Origin: Prevotella sp.
GTDB lineage: Bacteria > Bacteroidota > Bacteroidia > Bacteroidales > Bacteroidaceae
NCBI GenBank assembly: GCA_016291595.1
Contig: JAEEXN010000006.1
Coordinates: 1-64,000 of the forward strand
DNA length: 64,000 nucleotides
Reading direction: 5' to 3'
The notes under the pieces are model-generated. The model ran no database searches. It was not told the origin of the DNA and saw nothing but the letters and a program-made list of their open reading frames with translations. The translations under genes were made by a program, and so were the position numbers. Below, one piece after another: positions 48,925 through 57,992 of the stretch. Every line of letters begins with the position of its first letter. Position 1 is the first letter of the stretch.

Positions 48925-49212
48925 ATGATTAAAAGAATTCGTTACACAATCAACACCGTCCTTTCTGCCCTCATCGTTGCATTGGGGTTCGGTTCTTGTG
49001 TGTCACAGAAGACATATGAGGCAGCAAAGCAGGAAATCAAGCAGTTGCAAGAGGAGAACGAGATGCTAAAAAATGACAATAACACTTTAAGCAATGATGT
49101 CAAAAGGCTGAAAAAGAGTATTGCGGAGTATCAGAAAAGGATGGAACAACGTAAAGTTGTCTATGGTCCACGACCAACAGATTATAAGAAAAACATCAAT
49201 AACAAAGAATGA
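48925..49212 (+). CDS. Small lipoprotein next to the radical SAM enzyme (candidate substrate)
   Basis: MIKRIRYTINTVLSALIVALGFGSC lipobox, coiled coil, C-terminal VYGPRPTDYKK. Confidence 0.75.
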   Translation: MIKRIRYTINTVLSALIVALGFGSCVSQKTYEAAKQEIKQLQEENEMLKNDNNTLSNDVKRLKKSIAEYQKRMEQRKVVYGPRPTDYKKNINNKE

Positions 49213-49323
49213 TGTTTAGATATTCATTCTTCGTTATTATTTCTATTTGCTTGTGCTTAATTGATTGCTCTGGAGATAGAGATTTATTGAGATGAAGAGG
49301 ACACAAAGTCTACACAACAAAAA

Positions 49324-49354
49324 ACAGGGTCTTAAGCAAAAGCTTAGACCCTGT
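49324..49354. terminator. Intrinsic terminator-like hairpin
   Basis: ACAGGGTCTTAAGC-AAAA-GCTTAGACCCTGT. Confidence 0.7.
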
Positions 49355-49385
49355 TAGGTATTACAGTTAATGTGGGAATGAGAAG

Positions 49386-49457
49386 AGGTGCCTGGCGGAT
49401 TCGAACCGCCGTAGACGGTTTTGCAGACCGTTGACTAAGCCACTCATCCAAGGCACC
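49386..49457 (-). tRNA. tRNA-Cys (GCA)
   Basis: - strand GGTGCCTTGGATGAGTGGCTTAGTCAACGGTCTGCAAAACCGTCTACGGCGGTTCGAATCCGCCAGGCACCT. Confidence 0.92.
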
Positions 49458-49489
49458 ATTTCTTGTTAGCGGATGCAAAGTTAATGCTT

Positions 49490-49660
49490 TTATTTCTTTC
49501 TGCCAAATTTTTCACAATCTTTTTTGTTTTTAATGTCGCGTAAGGCACATCCATCACAACCACGACAAGGATTATTGTCAGCATGGATAGCTTTATAGAC
49601 ACGCCAGACAATATAAGAAACAGACAAAGCAATAATAATATAAACAAAAATAATTTGCAT
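49490..49660 (-). CDS. 56-aa single-TM Cys-rich protein, FeoB-associated Cys-rich membrane protein type (not in ORF track)
   Basis: Reads MQIIFVYIIIALSVSYIVWRVYKAIHADNNPCRGCDGCALRDIKNKKDCEKFGRKK*. Confidence 0.8.
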   Translation of the reverse strand: MQIIFVYIIIALSVSYIVWRVYKAIHADNNPCRGCDGCALRDIKNKKDCEKFGRKK

Positions 49661-49785
49661 CAAAAATTCTAAAATTTGTGTGCAAATTTATTAGATTTGT
49701 CGATAAATCCAAAATAATTTTGGCAAAAATAAAAGAAATGTGTATCTTCGCGCCCAGTATTAACTTTAAAATTCTGCTATCATAT

Positions 49786-50175
49786 ATGGAATTGCCAGAT
49801 TTTATGAAATATGCCAACAAGTTCTCTCAAAGTGAATTTGTAGAAAAAATATCACGCATAGCCAAACGTGCGGGTGCAAAATTGGTCTATGCTGCCCTGA
49901 TTCTATATTACACGTTAGGTAGCGATAAGATTTCTGTGAAGGATAAAGCTGTTATTATAGGAGCTCTTGGCTATCTGATTAGCCCCCTTGATGTTATTCC
50001 TGATGCTATACCCATTGCAGGCTTAGGCGATGATTTGGCCGTACTTATATATGTATTACAGAAAGTATGGGGAGACGTGTCTGAAGAGATTAAACAGAAA
50101 GCCCGAGCTAAATTGAACAGTTGGTTTGATGAGGATGAGATAGAGGAGATCAACAATTTGTTTGATAAGGAATAG
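49786..50175 (+). CDS. YkvA/DUF1232 family membrane protein
   Basis: IGALGYLISPLDVIPDAIPIAGLGDDLAVL. Confidence 0.88.
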   Translation: MELPDFMKYANKFSQSEFVEKISRIAKRAGAKLVYAALILYYTLGSDKISVKDKAVIIGALGYLISPLDVIPDAIPIAGLGDDLAVLIYVLQKVWGDVSEEIKQKARAKLNSWFDEDEIEEINNLFDKE

Positions 50176-50288
50176 TTTTTGACGTTATTACAGAGATTTA
50201 GATGATTAATAGAGCTAAATATTATTTTGGTTCTACTTATTTTAATTGTATATAACCAAGAGTTTTTACGGTCAAAACACTTCACGTA

Positions 50289-51524
50289 TCAAAGATCTTT
50301 CAAAAGAATTCCGCGCAGGCTTTTGAGATATGCACGACGTGCTTGATATGCCTTGCCCCAATTTACACTAGCATGAGCACGCAAATTGACATCAAGTTTC
50401 CAACTGCCTTGTGCTTCAAGGCGATCAACCATTGCCCCAACACTTAAGTTCTCAAGTGACTCGGCAGGAAGAAACACCGGATCTTCTTCTTTTTCATCAA
50501 GGCCAACTGTTTCTAAGATCAGATGCGCTTTAGACATATCATAGAGCAATTCACTAGTTATACGAATAGGAATATTTGTGGCCAATTTCAATTCTAATGC
50601 GGTATATGGCTTTCCGCCTTCGGAAAATCTTTTGCAAATTAAGCTAAGTAAAAGCGCACTGAGCATCATACGATAGCGATAGCTCATACTCTTTGCATCA
50701 GACAAGAATGCTGATTCCTCAAGGTTTTGAATTGTATATGTAAGTTCTGCGCCAACTAAGCAAATGGTCCAAGAGAATTGCACCCAAAGCATAAACAGCG
50801 GCAAGGCGGCAAATGAGCCATAAATGGCATTGTAGCTGCTTACCCACAACTGAGAATGAATGTAGAAAAGCTGCAACCATTGCATAGCCGTTCCAGCTAG
50901 TATAGCTGGTAGAATTGCACTTTTCATATGTACCTTTGTATTGGGCATGAATACATAAAGAGCAAAAAAAGCTGCCGACATTAAAAGATATGGTGTCAAG
51001 TCTATCAGAAAGTGTGCAACAGAACCTATAACAACATATTGATCTAAGTTCTGGGCGATTGTTGCCATGAAAATAGAAACACCGGCCAAAATAACAATGA
51101 TGATAGGGACAAGAAACAGCATGGCAATATAATCGGTAATTGTGCGGAAAAGGCTGCGAGGTTTCTTCACCTGCCAGATATCATTGAAGGTTTTCTCAAT
51201 GTTACTAACCAACATGAGAACAGTAAAAAGCATAAACAACAATCCCAATCCTAAAATAATACCACTCTTCGTATGAACAAGATAGGAATTGACAAAACCA
51301 ATAATGATTTCTGCAGCTTGAGGCTGACTAGCCAACATGTCTCTAAACCACGTCTCTATATATTTTGAATAGCCAAAACCACGTGCAACAGCAAACACGA
51401 CAGCCATAATGGGAACGATTGCAAGCAGCGTTGAATAGGTCAGTGCAGCAGCCGAATCAAACACTCGCTTAGCAGTCAACTCACTAATCACCAATCGTAT
51501 GATGTCGTAGATTTTCCTAAACAT
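50289..51524 (-). CDS. YihY/BrkB family inner membrane protein
   Basis: DSAAALTYSTLLAIVPIMAVVFAVARGFG, FMLWVQFSWTICLVGAELTY. Confidence 0.9.
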   Translation of the reverse strand: MFRKIYDIIRLVISELTAKRVFDSAAALTYSTLLAIVPIMAVVFAVARGFGYSKYIETWFRDMLASQPQAAEIIIGFVNSYLVHTKSGIILGLGLLFMLFTVLMLVSNIEKTFNDIWQVKKPRSLFRTITDYIAMLFLVPIIIVILAGVSIFMATIAQNLDQYVVIGSVAHFLIDLTPYLLMSAAFFALYVFMPNTKVHMKSAILPAILAGTAMQWLQLFYIHSQLWVSSYNAIYGSFAALPLFMLWVQFSWTICLVGAELTYTIQNLEESAFLSDAKSMSYRYRMMLSALLLSLICKRFSEGGKPYTALELKLATNIPIRITSELLYDMSKAHLILETVGLDEKEEDPVFLPAESLENLSVGAMVDRLEAQGSWKLDVNLRAHASVNWGKAYQARRAYLKSLRGILLKDL

Positions 51525-51606
51525 AAACTATATATAGATGTATAACATAGAAAACTAAATGCTATGAGCAATAAAGTGTTCTTTAAAAAATCAACAAAAA
51601 AGAAAC

Positions 51607-52018
51607 AGTGCCCCTGTAAGCCGGGTTCTGTACTGCCATCACCTCTCAGTAAATAACAGTGCTTGTCATTTATCTAGTCCGCAAGTCACCCTACGGCTCA
51701 AGCGTTCTACCCTCCACCGTATCTGCACTCCTACATATCACAAGGTAAATGTAGAGAAACAGATTCGGGCGGGCAACCCTCAAACGGCGGTTTACATGAA
51801 CTTGCAGCCTCCAGCGGACACAGCCTGACGATCACCCGCCAGCTGGTGGTCTCTTACACCACCTTCTCACCCTTACCCCACCGAAGCAAGGCGGTTGTTT
51901 TCTTCTGCCCTTACCTACTGTCACCAATAGCTTCTACTTTCAGAAGTGGAGCGCCCTATGCTGCCCGGACTTTCCTCTCGCATCACCTGGGATACCAGCG
52001 ACAAGCCGGAACACTATT
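51607..52018 (-). ncRNA. rnpB: RNase P RNA (class A)
   Basis: - strand GAGGAAAGTCCGGGC near the 5' end and matching 3' AACCCGGCTTACAGGGGCACTG; TACTTTTG promoter at 52026-52033. Confidence 0.93.
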
Positions 52019-52054
52019 TCAGGTGCAAAAGTAATAAAATTATTTATTTTAACC

Positions 52055-52084
52055 ACAGATTAACAGAGATTTTCACAGATTAAT
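52055..52084. repeat. 10-bp-period direct repeat, 3 units, upstream of rnpB
   Basis: acagattaac / agagattttc / acagattaat. Confidence 0.6.
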
Positions 52085-52193
52085 CAATGTAAAATTGTCA
52101 GTTCTGCTCGTAAAATGCCGTTAAGAGTAGAAAATAAAGTGTTAAAAGACGACAAAAGATAAGACAAAATGACAGTTTTAACTTTTTTGCGCC

Positions 52194-52201
52194 TATATTT
52201 G
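52194..52201 (+). promoter_or_regulatory. -7 element TATATTTG upstream of the degP/htrA gene
   Basis: TAnnTTTG match 78 nt before the ATG. Confidence 0.5.
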
Positions 52202-52279
52202 CATGCTGCAAAACAAAGGGGACTTTAGCCTATTAAAATGTCCTATAGAAAAAGAAACAAATATTAAAACTTATAAGGT

Positions 52280-53758
52280 ATGAAAAAGATTTCAAATTAT
52301 GTAGTTTCGGCTCTCTGCATCATTGCAGTAGCCTTCTCGGCTGGTGCCTTCCTCAAGGCAAATGCCATCAAACCCTCTACAGCACTTTCTGCTCCTGCAG
52401 GACAACCCGTAGACTTAACTTATGCAGCAGAAAAAGCACTCCCGTCGGTCGTTCATATTTTAAGCACACAAAACAGCAAGACACAGACTATTGACGTTCA
52501 GACAAGAGACCCATTTGAGGATTTCTTCTCTGATCCGTTCGGATGGTTTGGCAATCCTAATCGTGGACAAGGTGGCACACAAAAACGTCAGGTGCAAACT
52601 CCGAAACGCCAAGGCTCTGGTTCGGGTGTCATCATTTCCACTGATGGATATATCGTGACAAATAACCACGTGGTAGAAGGTGCAGATGAGATTACTGTCA
52701 CACTGAACGATAATAAGGAATTCTCTGCTCGTATCATTGGTACTGACAAAACATCTGATTTGGCACTTATCAAGATTGACGTAAATGGTCTCACACCTAT
52801 TGCAATCGCCAATAGTGAAGACATTAAGGTCGGTGAATGGGTATTAGCTGTTGGTAATCCTTTTAATTTGACCAACACTGTCACAGCTGGAATTGTAAGT
52901 GCGAAAGCACGCACTATGGGTCAAAATGGCGTTGAGTCTTTCATTCAGACAGATGCTGCAATCAATCGTGGAAACTCAGGTGGTGCCCTAGTTAACGTAC
53001 GTGGCGAGCTTATTGGTATCAACGATATGCTATACAGCGAGACAGGATCATATGTTGGTTATGGTTTTGCTATTCCAACTTCTATCATGAATAAAGTAGT
53101 AGCAGACCTCAAACAATATGGAACTGTTCAACGTGCCTATATTGGAATTAAAGGTGGTGACGTAAAGAATCAGGTTGACGTTGAGAAAGAAAAAGGAAAC
53201 GATGTCGATTATGGAACGATGGAAGGTGTATACGTAAGTGAAGTAGTAGAAGGTGGTGCTGCCGAGGCTGCAGGTATCAAGTCTGGAGATGTCATTGTAA
53301 ATGTTGATGGTAAGAAAATCACCAAGTTTGGCGAACTGACAGCAATCATGGCAAACAAGAAACCAGGCGATAAACTTACTATTACATACTTGCATAACAA
53401 GCAGAAAGTTACAAAAACAGTGACCCTTAAGAACGAACAGGGCAACACAAACGTAGTAAAACAGGCAGATCTTGATGTCCTTGGCGCAAACTTCCGCGAA
53501 ATCACCGATGCCCAGAAGAAACAACTGAATATTGGTTACGGTCTTGAAGTCATCAAAGTGAATAGCGGAAAGATTAACAAGGCTGGTATCACCAAGGGAT
53601 TCATCATCCAGAATGTAAATAACACTCCCGTGAAAACAATCGACCAATTACAAGAAGTCGTAAAGAATGCATCTACAAGCAAAGAACCAGTGCTTTACAT
53701 ACAAGGTATTTATCCTACCGGTAAAAAAGCCTACTTCGCTATTGGTCTGCAAGATTAA
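52280..53758 (+). CDS. DegP/HtrA (Do family) serine protease with PDZ domains
   Basis: TNNHVVEGADEI, SDLALIKID, INRGNSGGALVN, PDZ region. Confidence 0.95.
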   Translation: MKKISNYVVSALCIIAVAFSAGAFLKANAIKPSTALSAPAGQPVDLTYAAEKALPSVVHILSTQNSKTQTIDVQTRDPFEDFFSDPFGWFGNPNRGQGGTQKRQVQTPKRQGSGSGVIISTDGYIVTNNHVVEGADEITVTLNDNKEFSARIIGTDKTSDLALIKIDVNGLTPIAIANSEDIKVGEWVLAVGNPFNLTNTVTAGIVSAKARTMGQNGVESFIQTDAAINRGNSGGALVNVRGELIGINDMLYSETGSYVGYGFAIPTSIMNKVVADLKQYGTVQRAYIGIKGGDVKNQVDVEKEKGNDVDYGTMEGVYVSEVVEGGAAEAAGIKSGDVIVNVDGKKITKFGELTAIMANKKPGDKLTITYLHNKQKVTKTVTLKNEQGNTNVVKQADLDVLGANFREITDAQKKQLNIGYGLEVIKVNSGKINKAGITKGFIIQNVNNTPVKTIDQLQEVVKNASTSKEPVLYIQGIYPTGKKAYFAIGLQD

Positions 53759-53769
53759 TTGACATATTA

Positions 53770-53819
53770 ATCCCGAAAAAGCAAAAAAAAATCCATTATT
53801 TTTGTTTTTTCGGGATTAT
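53770..53819. terminator. Intrinsic terminator
   Basis: AATCCCGAAAAAGCAAAAA...TTTTTGTTTTTTCGGGATT. Confidence 0.85.
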
Positions 53820-53856
53820 TGTATTATTTTTGCAGATGCTTTAAATTGCATGCTAT

Positions 53857-54720
53857 ATGAGACAACTCAAGATTACCAAATCTATTACCAACCGAGAGAG
53901 CGCATCTCTTGATAAATATCTTCAAGAAATCGGACACGAAGAGCTGATTTCAGTAGAAGAAGAAGTGGAACTAGCTCAGCGCATCAGGCAAGGCGACCGC
54001 AAAGCTCTTGAGAAACTGACAAAAGCAAACTTGAGATTTGTCGTATCAGTAGCAAAACAATATCAAAACCAAGGATTAAGCCTGCCTGATTTGATTAATG
54101 AAGGTAATTTAGGACTCATTAAGGCAGCTGAAAAGTTTGACGAGACGAGAGGATTTAAGTTCATTTCGTATGCTGTTTGGTGGATTCGGCAAAGTATTTT
54201 ACAAGCTATTGCTGAGCAGAGCCGTATTGTAAGGCTTCCTCTCAATCAAGTAGGATCAGTCAATAAAATTAATCGTCTGCTCAATAAGTTTGAGCAGGAA
54301 CATGAGCGCAGACCCAGTATTGAGGAGATTGCCGAGCATATAGACTTGCCACAAGACAAGATAGAAGATGCAATGAAGGTAAACACCCGTCATGTTTCTG
54401 TTGATGCCCCATTTGTCGATGGAGAGGAAAACAGCTTGCTCGACGTTCTTATCAATGACGACTCACCCATGGCCGACAAAACTCTTGTCATGGAATCGTT
54501 AAGAGAGGAAATCAACCGTGCTTTGCAACGTCTCAACGAACGGGAGCGCAATATTATTGAAGCTTTCTTTGGCATTAACCAACCGGAAATGACGTTAGAA
54601 GAAATCGGAGATAAATACGGCCTGACACGCGAACGCGTACGCCAGATTAAAGAGAAAGCAATACGCCGTTTACGTCATAGCACAAAAAACAAATTTTTGA
54701 AGTCATACTTAGGACAATGA
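53857..54720 (+). CDS. rpoD: Primary-type RNA polymerase sigma factor RpoD/SigA
   Basis: [37 protein letters not shown]; region 4 [28 protein letters not shown]. Confidence 0.96.
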   Translation: MRQLKITKSITNRESASLDKYLQEIGHEELISVEEEVELAQRIRQGDRKALEKLTKANLRFVVSVAKQYQNQGLSLPDLINEGNLGLIKAAEKFDETRGFKFISYAVWWIRQSILQAIAEQSRIVRLPLNQVGSVNKINRLLNKFEQEHERRPSIEEIAEHIDLPQDKIEDAMKVNTRHVSVDAPFVDGEENSLLDVLINDDSPMADKTLVMESLREEINRALQRLNERERNIIEAFFGINQPEMTLEEIGDKYGLTRERVRQIKEKAIRRLRHSTKNKFLKSYLGQ

Positions 54721-55235
54721 AACATATTTGCTTTGTAGTAGCATTATTGTTTACAATGCTATTCTCTATCAATACTATAGCGAAAGCCCAAAACAGAAAC
54801 ATACAAAAAGTATTCATGTTCGGCTTTGCCCAATCATTCAACGATTCGACTGTATATTTTACTGACATACAAGTTGTTGACAGTGTATACATTGAGCAAA
54901 AGACGAAGTTTCTTATGGAACGCGAGAATTATTCCTATCAATTGAAGAATTATCTCGAAGGCACGGGTAAGAAAAATATGGCTTGTATTACTTCATTTGC
55001 TCTGACACGCAAAGATATAGAGAAGAAGTATCTGAAAATGAAACAACGCTATTCAACGCGTGGACATTATTCTATTCAATATATCAACGAAAACGAGATG
55101 AAGTTCACCTCTGTAAAACCTGACGTATTAGAGCGTGAAGAGCAATCATTAACAAAGGCGCAACTCAAGGCAAAAAAGAAAGCTGCTAAAAAAGAAAAGA
55201 AGGATGGACGTAAACCACCAAGAAAGAACTCATAA
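54717..55235 (+). CDS. Hypothetical secreted protein with Lys-rich tail
   Basis: Signal peptide; ATGA overlap with the rpoD stop. Confidence 0.65.
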   Translation: MKHICFVVALLFTMLFSINTIAKAQNRNIQKVFMFGFAQSFNDSTVYFTDIQVVDSVYIEQKTKFLMERENYSYQLKNYLEGTGKKNMACITSFALTRKDIEKKYLKMKQRYSTRGHYSIQYINENEMKFTSVKPDVLEREEQSLTKAQLKAKKKAAKKEKKDGRKPPRKNS

Positions 55236-55296
55236 TACTTTCCTAATAGCTGATCATCTCGTCAAGATTGTTTTCAAACAGTCCAAGAAGAACGAC

Positions 55297-56106
55297 ATGC
55301 ATCTAATCAGATCGTTCGAGCCATTTAGGACTGACAAGGAGAACAGTTCGTTATTTTTCCAACTTACAGTCGACGACCAACTCCCTCCCATCAAAGAAGG
55401 AAGGGAACGGATAGGTAGATTTGACACAGGAAACGGAGATACTGTTGTCGACCGTTTAGCAGATGGTGGATATCAGTATATAATTAAAGATATTCAAGGA
55501 AATGAATGTTGCCTGTTACAATCAAATAAAGACTTTTCCGACTGTCGTTGTGCTCTAAAAGGCAATTACGATATGCGCAGTTTTGGATTGAACAATGCGC
55601 TGATGCTTATATATGCTTTTGCGGGAAGCCGACATCAAACCTTACTTATTCATGCTTCGCTCGTACGGCACCGAGGTTATGGCTATGCATTTATAGCCAA
55701 AAGCGGAACTGGTAAAAGCACACAAGTAAGTTCATGGTTACGCTACATCGCAGATTGTGAGTTAATGAATGACGATAATCCCATTGTTCGTATTAATGAT
55801 GGTATCCCTTATATTTACGGCTCACCGTGGAGCGGGAAAACCCCTTGTTATCGGCAAGTAAAAGCTCCATTAGGAGCTATAACGCGAATTGACCGTGCAC
55901 AACAGAACAGTATCGAAAGGCTTAGTCCTGTAGAGGCTTTCGCTTCGTTTCTTCCCTCTTGTTCATCTATGAAATGGGATGAGGATATCTTCAATAATAT
56001 TTGTAATACTGTTACTAGAGTTGTAGAAACAACAGGTATATACACCCTACACTGCCTACCAGATCGAGACGCAGCTATTTTATGCAACAAGACCATTTGC
56101 AAATAA
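55297..56106 (+). CDS. HprK-like P-loop kinase family protein
   Basis: Walker A AKSGTGKSTQVSSWL, NDDNPIVRI, GSPWSGKTPCY. Confidence 0.72.
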   Translation: MHLIRSFEPFRTDKENSSLFFQLTVDDQLPPIKEGRERIGRFDTGNGDTVVDRLADGGYQYIIKDIQGNECCLLQSNKDFSDCRCALKGNYDMRSFGLNNALMLIYAFAGSRHQTLLIHASLVRHRGYGYAFIAKSGTGKSTQVSSWLRYIADCELMNDDNPIVRINDGIPYIYGSPWSGKTPCYRQVKAPLGAITRIDRAQQNSIERLSPVEAFASFLPSCSSMKWDEDIFNNICNTVTRVVETTGIYTLHCLPDRDAAILCNKTICK

Positions 56107-56117
56107 AGGAAATACAA

Positions 56118-56567
56118 ATGCCAAATGCCATGCTGCTTCCCGAAATCGTAAAGCTGCTTGACGAGGGCCACACAGTTACATTAAGGCTGCGTGGTTTTAG
56201 CATGCGCCCTTTTCTTGAAGACGGACGCGATAAAGCTTTGCTCACAAAGGCTGATAATCCTAAAGTCGGTGATCCAGTGTTAGCAGAAGTAGATCCTAAG
56301 CATTTTGTGCTTCATCGCATCATAAAAATCGATGGAGATCAGGTGATTCTAAGAGGTGACGGTAACCTGGCAGACGAACAATGCAGTATTCAGGATGTGA
56401 AAGGCGCTGTTATCGGCTTCTACAGAAAGGGACGTGAAACTATGGACCGTACTGATGGGTGGAAATGGCGCACTTATTCATGGATTTGGGTTCACCTCTA
56501 CCCTATCCGCCGATATCTTTTAGCATTTTATCGCCGTATCTGGTTGAAACTATTTAAACCCATATAA
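56118..56567 (+). CDS. S24/S26 (signal-peptidase-like) peptidase family protein
   Basis: RGFSMRPFLEDG (catalytic-Ser context), VLHRIIKIDGDQVILRGDGN (Lys/Arg region). Confidence 0.75.
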   Translation: MPNAMLLPEIVKLLDEGHTVTLRLRGFSMRPFLEDGRDKALLTKADNPKVGDPVLAEVDPKHFVLHRIIKIDGDQVILRGDGNLADEQCSIQDVKGAVIGFYRKGRETMDRTDGWKWRTYSWIWVHLYPIRRYLLAFYRRIWLKLFKPI

Positions 56568-56568
56568 A

Positions 56569-56841
56569 ATGAAAGCAAAAAAAGGATTTAACCTCCGCAA
56601 TGTGTGTGGACAACAGATAATAGTTGCTCAAGGAAAAGAGAATATTGACTTTAGCAATATCATTAGTATGAATGAAAGCTCAGCATGGCTTTGGGAACAA
56701 ATAACAAATAAAGGACTGGACTTTACTCCTGAGATGCTCGCACAAATGCTGACAGTGGAATATGAAGTAGATATTGAAACTGCCATTGAAGATTCAAAAG
56801 AGTTAATCAATCAGTGGTTAGAGGCTGGGATTATCGAATAA
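56569..56841 (+). CDS. PqqD-like protein (RRE-type fold)
   Basis: IISMNESSAWLWEQITNKG...VEYEVDIETAIEDSKELINQWLEAGIIE. Confidence 0.8.
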   Translation: MKAKKGFNLRNVCGQQIIVAQGKENIDFSNIISMNESSAWLWEQITNKGLDFTPEMLAQMLTVEYEVDIETAIEDSKELINQWLEAGIIE

Positions 56842-56889
56842 GTTGATTCGTTTTCTGCCATGTTGAAGTACAAGAACTGTTGCATCTAT

Positions 56890-57109
56890 AGTTGATGACT
56901 GTTTATCTTCGAATTAATGGCTAGTTATACTTCAATTAATGGCTAGTTATACTTCAATTAATGGCTAGTTATACTTCAATTAATGGCTAATTATACTTCA
57001 ATTAATGGCTAATTATACTTCAACTAATGACCAAGTACAAGGTATTTGATAACCAGTTACAACGTAATTGATGACTAATCAAGTTTTAATAAGAGGCTGA
57101 TTTGCGGTT
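56890..57109. repeat. 22-bp tandem repeat, 10 units (5 near-identical core, 5 decayed)
   Basis: Core aattaatggcta(g/a)ttatacttc at 56912-57021; decayed units 56890-56911 and 57022-57109 keep the 22-bp spacing. Confidence 0.95.
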
Positions 57110-57160
57110 AAAGGAGACCTATTAGGCAAATCCTAACTATTGAATTCAAACAATAGAACA

Positions 57161-57970
57161 CTAATCGGTTGCGCTTTTTAATGTCAGTTTCCCATTAAAA
57201 GAGACAAGCACTTCAACAACATAGCTGCTGGGACTATCTGGAATACCCAGCAAAGCGTTAAAATGTATACCTTCAGCATCGATTCCGCTGAAGATAAAGT
57301 CACTTAGCACACACTTTGTGAGGAAATCTGCTGGAACTTTACCTTTGAAGTCTTGTTTATAGAAATTGCTGGAGTACACTTTTGTTGTGCCTTTGAACAC
57401 CCCCATGTGGATAATATTGTCATAGTAGATATTCTCAACTTCAACACCATCATCGTTGTAAGAGGTCTTTATTACCTTATAAGTAGTTGGATTGACCTGC
57501 ACATAACAGTGAAAACGGTTGTTATCATAGACAACAACAGTATCACGTTTAATAAGCTGACGCTGATTAATCGGTTGAGGTTGCTTACCTTCAAAAGCAT
57601 AGGTATCATCAGGATTCTCGCTCTTCACCAATCGTACAGACTCACCATTTTGATTCTTGAACACAAACAGATGGGACGCCTGTTTTTCAATTGGATACTT
57701 CACCACATTAGCTCCCTGAAGGACCAAGGTATCACCAATTATCTTGAAACTGACAGGAACGCTGGTAGTATCGGGATAAAAGATACTATCACCTTTGGCC
57801 CGGAAAGCAATGTCCTCACTATCCTCATTAATCCATATTCCCTGCAGTAAAGACTTAGCTGTCTTGTTTTCTTTTTGGACAACAATCTCTTGGTTGTCCT
57901 TCTGACGTTTGCAGGAGAACAAGATTGCCGACAACAGCAACATCACCAATAAGACTCTTTGTCCTTTCAT
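57161..57970 (-). CDS. DUF4738-like lipoprotein
   Basis: Lipobox ILFSC; family resemblance. Confidence 0.6.
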   Translation of the reverse strand: MKGQRVLLVMLLLSAILFSCKRQKDNQEIVVQKENKTAKSLLQGIWINEDSEDIAFRAKGDSIFYPDTTSVPVSFKIIGDTLVLQGANVVKYPIEKQASHLFVFKNQNGESVRLVKSENPDDTYAFEGKQPQPINQRQLIKRDTVVVYDNNRFHCYVQVNPTTYKVIKTSYNDDGVEVENIYYDNIIHMGVFKGTTKVYSSNFYKQDFKGKVPADFLTKCVLSDFIFSGIDAEGIHFNALLGIPDSPSSYVVEVLVSFNGKLTLKSATD

Positions 57971-57992
57971 CTTTTATATATTATACTACAAC

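Noticed and set aside
56860-56895. 11-aa ORF MLKYKNCCIYS as RiPP precursor for the PqqD cassette
   Set aside because: Too short, no leader region, no ribosome-binding site; most likely chance.
56890-57109. Possible CRISPR array
   Set aside because: 22-bp units are directly adjacent with no unique spacers and no cas genes nearby; it is a plain tandem repeat.
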